Shown here one piece after another: positions 54,502 through 61,477 of a stretch of 64,000 nucleotides of DNA (its first letter is position 1; every line of letters starts with the position of its first letter). Source of the stretch: Lachnoclostridium sp. An131 (GTDB lineage: Bacteria; Bacillota; Clostridia; Lachnospirales; Lachnospiraceae); NCBI RefSeq assembly GCF_002160825.1, contig NZ_NFLI01000001.1:248001-312000 (forward strand), in the 5' to 3' direction. Made by a program: the position numbers and the translations under genes. A model generated the notes under the pieces. That model was not told the origin of the DNA. It did not search any database and saw only the letters and a list, made by a program, of their open reading frames with translations.

Positions 54502-55149
54502 ATGAGAGATTTTTATGAAGAGCAGCTTACGAGGCTGCACACACAGATGATTGCAATGGGCAGTCTTTGCGAAAAGGCGATCGCGGACGCGACCAAGGCC
54601 TTGACGGATGGCGATGTGGCCCTGGCTAAGGAGGTCATGGCAGGAGATGCCAAGATCAACCAGCAGGAGAGGGATATTGAGGCGATGTGCATCAAGCTTC
54701 TGCTGCACCAGCAGCCGGTAGCAGGCGATTTGCGCCGGGTATCTGCCGCGCTGAAGATGGTGACAGATATGGAGCGGGTAGGCGATCAGGCCGCTGATAT
54801 CGCAGAAATCGTCGTACAGATGAATGAGAAGCTTCCGGATCAGTTTCTGCACATCTGCAAGATGGGCACTGTTGCCATGAAGATGGTCACCGACAGCGTA
54901 AACGCTTATGTAGATATGAAGCTGGATCTTGCCAGGGAGGTCATCAAGAGCGATGACGAGGTAGATGAACTGTTCCTGAAGGTACGCGGAGAGATTCTGG
55001 ATGCCATCCGTGAGGACAGCAGCAGAGGAGAGGAGCTTCTGGATCTGTTCATGATTACCAAGTATTACGAGCGTATCGGCGATCATGCGACAAACATTGC
55101 CGAGTGGGTGGAATATGCCATCACTGGAGAGCGCTCCGCAGAAAATTAG
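54502..55149 (+). CDS. phoU: Phosphate signalling protein PhoU
   Basis: 215 aa from ATG 54502 (MRDFYEEQLTRLHTQM). It is an all-helical protein with two repeats, each with the acidic D/E-x-ERVGDQAADIAE or YERIGDHATNIAE metal-binding motif. PhoU connects the Pst transporter to PhoR and dampens the phosphate response. It is the last gene of the pst operon, followed by a terminator. It is the third PhoU-type domain in this region. Confidence 0.94.
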   Translation: MRDFYEEQLTRLHTQMIAMGSLCEKAIADATKALTDGDVALAKEVMAGDAKINQQERDIEAMCIKLLLHQQPVAGDLRRVSAALKMVTDMERVGDQAADIAEIVVQMNEKLPDQFLHICKMGTVAMKMVTDSVNAYVDMKLDLAREVIKSDDEVDELFLKVRGEILDAIREDSSRGEELLDLFMITKYYERIGDHATNIAEWVEYAITGERSAEN

Positions 55150-55187
55150 TAAAAAACAGGTGTTTTTCTTCATAAAATATTAAAAAG

Positions 55188-55233
55188 TGGCTGTTATACT
55201 TCTTATCAAGAGAAGTAGAACAGTCATTTTTTT
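55188..55233 (+). terminator. Intrinsic terminator of the pst operon
   Basis: TGGCTGTTATACTTCT (from 55188) pairs with AGAAGTAGAACAGTCA (to 55226), with one or two bulges, followed by seven T (55227-55233). Confidence 0.85.
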
Positions 55234-55302
55234 GCCTGCGGGTATCCACACTGCAGGCTTTATTGGTCTGGATGCCGATGCAGGGAAAGGAGGCTGCGCT
55301 GT

Positions 55303-56520
55303 ATGAAAGGGAGAAAGAGGCTTTATCTGCTGGCGCTGGCTGCATTACTGGGGATTGTGGCAGGATGCGGTACGAAAGGCGGAGAGATGGGAAGCATGGA
55401 ATCCCAGGATATGGAAGAAGTGGAAGAAGCGCAGAACGAAACGTCCCAGGAGAATGCTGCGCAGGACGGAGAGAGCGCAGAGGCTTTCGTGGAGGCGCCT
55501 GCACAGAATGAACGCCTGACAAAGGAAGGAGATGGATACGGCATCTCCATCCGTATTTACCACAGCGACGACATGGCGGAAAACATCTGCTTCAATACGA
55601 CGATGACCAGAGGAGTCACCCCGGAGATCCTGGTGATGAATCTGGCAGCCTACGGCATGCTGCCGGACGCAGTGACGGTACAGGATTTTTCAATCGAGAC
55701 AGAGGTGGAGAAAGAGACCACAGAGACGCGGCTGCAGCTGGATCTGTCCGCTGATTTTGCGGACTATCTTTCCTCAATGGGAACCTCGGGAGAAATGATG
55801 GTGATGGGAAGCCTGGTCAATACCTTTCTGGATGCTTATGACGCCTCCATGATGAAGGTGACGGCCGGAGGAGAGCTTCTGGAGACAGGCCATCAGATCT
55901 ATGACAGCTGGCTGGAGCTGTATGATTATGTGCAGGCCTCCTATTCCGTGGCGGACGGTCTGCTCCAGGAGGGCACGGTGACCTTTTCCTATCCTCAGAT
56001 TCGGGACTGCGCTGACACCGGGCTCCAGGAAAAATGGAACAATATCATGGAAAAGAAAGCGGAGGACCTGGCGGAGAGCCTGGAAGAAGGCGATACCCTT
56101 CAGGGCTCCTTTGACGTAAAAACCATGAATGACGAGCTTCTTTCCATTCTCGTATCCGGAGAGATCTCGGCGGCGTCGGCTGCGTATCCCACCCGGTTTC
56201 AGTACACATACAATATCGATATGAGAACAGGGGAAAATATCCGCCTGGCTACTTACAGGAACGTGGATCAGATTGCGGAAGACATGATGAACGGAACGGG
56301 CTATACAGTCAGCGGTGACCTGGCAGAGGAATTTCAGAAACGGCTGACCGTTCTTTATGGGGACACGGAGCAGCTGGCGGCGGCTCTCCGAAGCTTTGAT
56401 TTTGGAAAGGGACAGGTGGAATATCCGGTGGGATACTCCTATCAGGAGAACGGAAAGACCTGTCTGTGCATGGAGGTTCCCCATGCGCTGGGCGATTTTG
56501 TAACAGTAGAACTTGAATAA
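55303..56520 (+). CDS. Lipoprotein with RsiV-like (DUF3298) C-terminal domain
   Basis: 405 aa. Signal peptide with lipobox (VAGC, Cys22), an acidic linker rich in Glu and Gln (about 28-68), a GerMN-like domain (about 75-205; MTRGVTPEILVMNLAAYGMLP), and a DUF3298-like domain (about 215-404; QYTYNIDMRTGENIRLATYR) of the kind in RsiV, where it binds lysozyme or peptidoglycan-related ligands. It sits outside the membrane. No anti-sigma part is seen. It has GGAAAGGAGGC upstream. The domain names are from pattern and are moderately sure. Confidence 0.6.
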   Translation: MKGRKRLYLLALAALLGIVAGCGTKGGEMGSMESQDMEEVEEAQNETSQENAAQDGESAEAFVEAPAQNERLTKEGDGYGISIRIYHSDDMAENICFNTTMTRGVTPEILVMNLAAYGMLPDAVTVQDFSIETEVEKETTETRLQLDLSADFADYLSSMGTSGEMMVMGSLVNTFLDAYDASMMKVTAGGELLETGHQIYDSWLELYDYVQASYSVADGLLQEGTVTFSYPQIRDCADTGLQEKWNNIMEKKAEDLAESLEEGDTLQGSFDVKTMNDELLSILVSGEISAASAAYPTRFQYTYNIDMRTGENIRLATYRNVDQIAEDMMNGTGYTVSGDLAEEFQKRLTVLYGDTEQLAAALRSFDFGKGQVEYPVGYSYQENGKTCLCMEVPHALGDFVTVELE

Positions 56521-56616
56521 ATATTCTGAATATTAATAAAAATTACAATAATACACACAGAAAAAAACGACAGAGAAAGCAAAAGCAGAATTAATAAAAT
56601 TTTTTATAAAAAAGTA

Positions 56617-57180
56617 TTGACAAATACAGATCTCGTGATTATAATGTAATCAAAGATAAGAAATAAACAAAACAACACCACATTATCTTAGAAGAATATA
56701 ATTAATTATATTTAATATAGATTATGAGGTGAATCTAAGAAAGAGAGGTACAGTCCAACCAAAACTTAACGAATTACCCTATAATCTAAGAAAAGGAGGT
56801 ACGGACCACCGAAGACTTAAAGGTGACCTTCTGATAGAACTTTAAGAGACAGGTGTAAAAAACATCTGAATCAAAAAAGTAATATGAACGGAGGTCAGGG
56901 TAAAAGCAAAAACGTTCGATGAGAATCGGCAGCAGAAGAAAAGAAGAAGCCGGGTAAGAAGAAAAAGAAGAAGTCAAAAGAACCGGAAAAGAAAAGCTTT
57001 ATAATCAGAAGAAGGTAAAAAGCCGAAGACAGAAGAAATCGAACGGAAGAAGTCATTGGGACTTCAGAAAATTGAAAAGAAGCTGAAAACAGAATAGGAA
57101 AAGAGAGGTAACAGTCCAATGGACAGCATAGTATGACAGCGGGTGTCAATGAATGAAAGTAATTGATACCCGCTGATTTT
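56617..57180 (+). other. Promoter-to-terminator unit without a convincing gene
   Basis: A perfect consensus promoter, TTGACA (56617-56622), 17 nt, TATAAT (56640-56645), and a terminator, AGCGGGTGTCAAT (57138-57150) with ATTGATACCCGCT (57162-57174) plus GATTTTGTTTG, bracket about 530 nt. Inside are a 51-nt tandem repeat (56733 and 56784) with the shared core ATCTAAGAAA...GAGGTAC, a third partial copy near 57103 (AGAGAGGTAACAGTCCAAT), and a purine-rich stretch at 56930-57100. A GTG frame at 56729 gives 38 residues with two 17-residue repeats (NLRKRGTV..., NLRKGGTD...), then several stop codons before Lys/Arg-rich segments. It may be a long RNA or a decayed gene. It occupies most of the 732-nt gap 56521-57252. 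Confidence 0.5.
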
Positions 57181-57252
57181 GTTTGTCCGCTTGAATATTT
57201 CCTGCGCACGGGATAAAATAGAAGAAGAAACTAAGCGGGAGGATGAGATTCC

Positions 57253-57957
57253 TTGGAACATTTTGTAGAGCTTAGGGGGGTTAAGAAAATATACCACATG
57301 GGCGAGGTAGAGATCCCGGCCGTGGACGGTATTGATTTTGAAATTGAAAAAGGAGAGTTTGTAGTCATCGTAGGACCGAGCGGCGCGGGAAAAACGACTG
57401 TGCTGAATATTCTGGGCGGTATGGATACGTGTACGGAAGGCGAGGTCTGGGTGGACGGAAAGGATATCGGGAAATTTAAGGGGAAGCAGCTGACGGCTTA
57501 CCGGAGGGACGATATCGGTTTTGTCTTCCAGTTTTATAACCTTGTCCAGAACCTGACAGCCCTGGAGAATGTAGAGCTGGCCCTCCAGATCTGCAGGGAT
57601 CCTCTGGACGCAAGGCAGGTGCTTGAGGAGGTAGGGCTGGGAAACAGAACGGATAATTTTCCGGCTCAGCTTTCCGGAGGAGAGCAGCAGCGCGTGGCGA
57701 TCGCCCGGGCTCTGGCAAAGAACCCGAAGCTTCTGCTCTGCGACGAGCCTACGGGTGCGCTGGATTACAATACAGGAAAGGCGATTCTGAAGCTTCTGCA
57801 GGATACCTGCAGGGAGAAAGGCATGACTGTGTTAGTTATTACGCACAACTCGGCGATTGCGCCCATGGCAGATCGGATCATTAAGATTCGAAACGGGCGG
57901 GTCAGCGAGATGAAGCTGAATGAACACCCGATTTCAGTGGAAGCGATTGAGTGGTAG
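57253..57957 (+). CDS. ABC transporter ATP-binding protein (LolD/MacB type)
   Basis: 234 aa from TTG 57253, 10 nt after GGGAGG. Walker [10 protein letters not shown], the LolD/MacB-typical [20 protein letters not shown], signature [19 protein letters not shown], Walker [13 protein letters not shown], and His-loop ITHNSA. It should power the FtsX-type permease encoded next (starts 16 nt after its stop). Such pairs work on extracytoplasmic substrates by mechanotransmission instead of classic transport. The exact role is unknown. Confidence 0.92.
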   Translation: MEHFVELRGVKKIYHMGEVEIPAVDGIDFEIEKGEFVVIVGPSGAGKTTVLNILGGMDTCTEGEVWVDGKDIGKFKGKQLTAYRRDDIGFVFQFYNLVQNLTALENVELALQICRDPLDARQVLEEVGLGNRTDNFPAQLSGGEQQRVAIARALAKNPKLLLCDEPTGALDYNTGKAILKLLQDTCREKGMTVLVITHNSAIAPMADRIIKIRNGRVSEMKLNEHPISVEAIEW

Positions 57958-57973
57958 CAGGGCAGGGATGACG

Positions 57974-60900
57974 ATGAAGAAAAAGGCACTGAGAAAAGAA
58001 TTCTACATGGAAGTCCGCAAAACGCTGAACCGCTTTCTGTCGCTTCTGCTGATTACAGCCCTTGGCGTGGCCTTTTTTTCCGGTATACGGGCGACGCAGC
58101 CGGATATGGAGCTTTCGGCGGACACCTATTATGACGAGGCCAGGCTCATGGATATCAGCGTTCAGGGGACGCTTGGCCTGACGGAGGAGGACGCGCAGAG
58201 CATTGCAGCCATAGAAGGCGTGGAAGAGGTCATGCCTTATTATTCCATGGACATGTTTGGAACCCTGGAAGATGAGCGGCTGAATCTGCAGGTCATGTCT
58301 GTTCCGGAGACGATGAACCTGATGACAGTGACGGAAGGACGTATGCCTGAGGCGGAAAATGAGTGTGTGGTGGACAATCAGATGCTCGCCGATGGCGTGT
58401 GCCAGCTTGGCGATACGATTACGCTGAGCTCTGCCACAGATACGGAGACGGAAGATATCTTAAGCGTTACGGAGTTTACGGTGGTGGGCGCGGTTACAAG
58501 CCCTTACTATCTTTCTCTGGAAAGAGGCACTACCAGTATCGGAAACGGGACGCTGAACGGTTTTCTGGCGGTACAGGAAGATGCATTTTCCCTGGATTAC
58601 TATACGCAGATCTGTGTGAGAATGACAGGGGCTGATAAGCTTGGCTGCTACGGGGATCCATACAGTGAGCTGGCAGACACGGTAGTGGACAGGATCGAAG
58701 CGATCGCGGACGAGCGGTGCGAGATCCGTTACGCCGAGGTACAGGAGGAAGGCCGGCAGGAGATTGCGGATGCAGAGGCCGAGATCGCGGACGCGGAAGC
58801 GGAGCTTGCAGATGCAGCCCAGGAGCTGGAAGACGGGCGCGCGGATCTGGAAGAGGCAAAACAGGAGCTTGCGGATGGCAAAGCAGAGCTTGCGGACGGC
58901 GAAGCCGAATTTGCAGAGAAGGAGCAGGACTACCTGGACGCCAGACAGCAGACCTCAGACGGCTGGATACAGGCGGATGAGGGAAGAAAGCAGATTATAA
59001 ACGCAGAACGGCAGCTGGAGGGCGGCTGGGAGCAGTACGAGGAAGGGAAAAAGCAGATCGAGGAGGGCTATGCGGCTCTTGCGCCTTACGAGGAGCAGTA
59101 TGCACAGCTGGAGGAGGCGGAAGCACAGCTTCAGTCGGGAATCGGGCAGGCTCAGGCAGGAATTGAGGAGGTGCAGAAGCTTCTCAGTCAGATCGAAGAG
59201 ATAGAGAAGCTTCCGGAAGATGAATGGCAGCCCGGATGGGCGGAGCTGGTGGCCCAGAAGGCAGCTCTGGAGGAGAAGCTCTCGCAGGGCCAGGCAGCGC
59301 TTGCAGAGCTTGAGAACCAGCTTGCGGCCTGCCAGGAAGGAATGGCGCAGCTGGCTCCCGTCATTGAAGAGACGAGGGCGCAGCTGGATGCCGGAGCGGA
59401 GGAGCTGGCAGCCAGCAAGAAGCAGCTGGATGCGGCTCAGGCTGAGATAGACGCGGCGAACAGCAAAATCAGTGAGTCTGTGGAGCAGCTTTCGGAGGCA
59501 GAGGATGAGCTCGCGGACGCAGAGCAGCAGCTGGCAGACGGAAGAGCCGAGCTTGCGGACGCCAGACAGGAGATCGCAGACGGCGAGCAGGAGATCGCAG
59601 ACGCGGAAGAGGAGCTGGCAGACGGAGAGAGAGAGTACGCGGATGCAAAGGCAGAGGCTGATGTGGAGATCGCAGATGCCAGAGAGCAGATTGCGGACGC
59701 GGAAGAAGAGCTGGCTGATATGGAGCTGCCGGAATGGTACGTGCTGGACCGTGATTATATTGCGTCCTATGTGGACTATGGACAGAATGCGGAGCGGATC
59801 GGTGCGATCGGACGTGTATTTCCTGTCCTCTTTTTCCTGGTTGCGGCGCTTGTATGTCTTACGACGATGACCCGGATGGTGGAAGAGGAACGCACGCAGA
59901 TCGGAACCCTGAAGGCTCTGGGCTACAGCAGGGGCAATATTGCGGCAAAATATATTCTTTATGCGCTGCTCTCCAGCCTGCTGGGCAGCCTGCTGGGACT
60001 TGTGGCAGGACAGAAGTTTCTTCCGTGGGTAATTATAGAGGCCTACAAGATCCTGTATCCGGATCTTCCGTATACGCTGACGCCGCTGAACCTGCAGTAT
60101 TCGGTGATGGCGACGGCGGCGGCTGTGCTTTGCACGACGCTTGCGGCCTGGGCGGCCTGCTATAAGGAGCTGTTTGAGGTTCCGGCAGAGCTGATGAGGC
60201 CCGCAGCCCCGAAGGCAGGAAAGCGAGTGTTCCTGGAGCGGATTACCTTTATCTGGAAGCGCTTGAATTTCAGCCGTAAGGCCTCGGTGCGCAATCTGAT
60301 TCGGTATAAGAAGCGGTTCTTTATGACCATATTTGGAATCGGAGGCTGCACAGCGCTTCTCCTGCTTGGCTTTGGTTTGAAGGATTCTGTGTCCTATCTT
60401 GGTGTGGGGCAGTTTGAAAATATTTTTGTATATGACGCATCTATCAGTATCGATACGGAAGCGGAAGAGGAAAAGAAGGCGGAGCTGATGGATACCGTGG
60501 CTTCGGACGATCGGGTTACAGACGGCACGGAAATGCTGGAGACGGCTGTGGATGTGGAGAAGGACGGCGTGCAGAAGAGCGCATACCTGATAGTACCCCA
60601 GGATGAGAGCGTGCTGGCTCAGTACATACGGCTGCAGAATCGGGAAACTGGAGAGTCTTATGAGCTTACGGATGATGGCATTGTCATTTCAGAAAAGCTG
60701 GCAGCTCTGCTGAATGTGTCAGAAGGAGACACGGTGACCCTGGGCGGTGACGATACGGAGCATGTAGAGGCAGTGGTTACGCATATCACGGAAAATTACT
60801 TTATGCATTATGTGTATATGGATCGGGAGCTCTACGAGGAGCTTTATGACAAGGAGCCGGAATGGAACATGCTTTTTGTCAACCTGGCGCAGACAGACGA

Positions 60901-61408
60901 GGCTTTTGAGAATCAGGTTCAGGAAGATTACATGGAGCTGGACGCTGTGCTTGGCGTGACCTTCATCAGCGGAACTGCGGAGACTGTAGAGGATATGCTG
61001 GACACGATGAATGTAGTAATCCTTGTGCTTGTTGTGTCGGCGGGAATGCTGGCCTTCATCGTGCTGTATAATCTGAACAACATTAATATCAGTGAGCGGA
61101 AGCGGGAGCTGGCGACTCTGAAGGTGCTGGGATTCTTTGACCGGGAGGTTTCCTCCTATGTAAACCGGGAAAATATTATGCTGACTGTGATTGGAACGGC
61201 TGTGGGCCTGATTATGGGCACGGCTCTTCACAGATATGTGATGACGACAGTCGAGACAGATACTTTGATGTTTGGGCGGACGATTGAGCTTCACAGCTTT
61301 GTGTACAGCATCCTTCTGACGCTGGTGTTTTCTATTATTGTAAATGGAATGCAGTATTTTAAGCTGCGGAAGATCGATATGGTGGAATCCCTGAAGAGCG
61401 TGGAATAG
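57974..61408 (+). CDS. FtsX-type ABC permease with very long coiled-coil domain
   Basis: 1144 aa from ATG 57974, 6 nt after AGGG; nearby ATGs at 57920 and 57968 are also in frame. One helix at about 18-36, a MacB-like outside domain (about 40-250), then about 255-580 a coiled coil of Ala/Glu/Asp-rich repeats (ELADGEAEFAEKE, QEIADGEQEIADAEEELADG). Two FtsX domains follow with helices (about 610-730 and 1010-1130): MTRMVEEERTQIGTLKALGY and NINISERKRELATLKVLGF. Repeats of this type on a permease suggest reach across the thick wall to a partner or enzyme. It lies directly after its ATPase gene. Confidence 0.85.
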   Translation: MKKKALRKEFYMEVRKTLNRFLSLLLITALGVAFFSGIRATQPDMELSADTYYDEARLMDISVQGTLGLTEEDAQSIAAIEGVEEVMPYYSMDMFGTLEDERLNLQVMSVPETMNLMTVTEGRMPEAENECVVDNQMLADGVCQLGDTITLSSATDTETEDILSVTEFTVVGAVTSPYYLSLERGTTSIGNGTLNGFLAVQEDAFSLDYYTQICVRMTGADKLGCYGDPYSELADTVVDRIEAIADERCEIRYAEVQEEGRQEIADAEAEIADAEAELADAAQELEDGRADLEEAKQELADGKAELADGEAEFAEKEQDYLDARQQTSDGWIQADEGRKQIINAERQLEGGWEQYEEGKKQIEEGYAALAPYEEQYAQLEEAEAQLQSGIGQAQAGIEEVQKLLSQIEEIEKLPEDEWQPGWAELVAQKAALEEKLSQGQAALAELENQLAACQEGMAQLAPVIEETRAQLDAGAEELAASKKQLDAAQAEIDAANSKISESVEQLSEAEDELADAEQQLADGRAELADARQEIADGEQEIADAEEELADGEREYADAKAEADVEIADAREQIADAEEELADMELPEWYVLDRDYIASYVDYGQNAERIGAIGRVFPVLFFLVAALVCLTTMTRMVEEERTQIGTLKALGYSRGNIAAKYILYALLSSLLGSLLGLVAGQKFLPWVIIEAYKILYPDLPYTLTPLNLQYSVMATAAAVLCTTLAAWAACYKELFEVPAELMRPAAPKAGKRVFLERITFIWKRLNFSRKASVRNLIRYKKRFFMTIFGIGGCTALLLLGFGLKDSVSYLGVGQFENIFVYDASISIDTEAEEEKKAELMDTVASDDRVTDGTEMLETAVDVEKDGVQKSAYLIVPQDESVLAQYIRLQNRETGESYELTDDGIVISEKLAALLNVSEGDTVTLGGDDTEHVEAVVTHITENYFMHYVYMDRELYEELYDKEPEWNMLFVNLAQTDEAFENQVQEDYMELDAVLGVTFISGTAETVEDMLDTMNVVILVLVVSAGMLAFIVLYNLNNINISERKRELATLKVLGFFDREVSSYVNRENIMLTVIGTAVGLIMGTALHRYVMTTVETDTLMFGRTIELHSFVYSILLTLVFSIIVNGMQYFKLRKIDMVESLKSVE

Positions 61409-61415
61409 GGAGAAG

Positions 61416-61445
61416 CCGGGGAAGGGCCTGCGGGCCCTTCCCCGG
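61416..61445. terminator. Strong GC hairpin after the permease gene
   Basis: CCGGGGAAGGGCC (61416-61428) pairs with GGCCCTTCCCCGG (61433-61445), perfect. No T-run follows, so addB, 32 nt on, may be read through. Confidence 0.5.
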
Positions 61446-61477
61446 TCTGTGAAAGGAAGCAGGTAAGGAGAAGAAAC

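Noticed and set aside
56885-57025. Lys-rich frame resembling a histone-like basic protein
   Set aside because: The ATG frame at 56885 hits a stop after 12 codons, and later Lys-rich segments lie in frames broken by stops. Any purine-rich DNA yields Lys/Arg/Glu codons.
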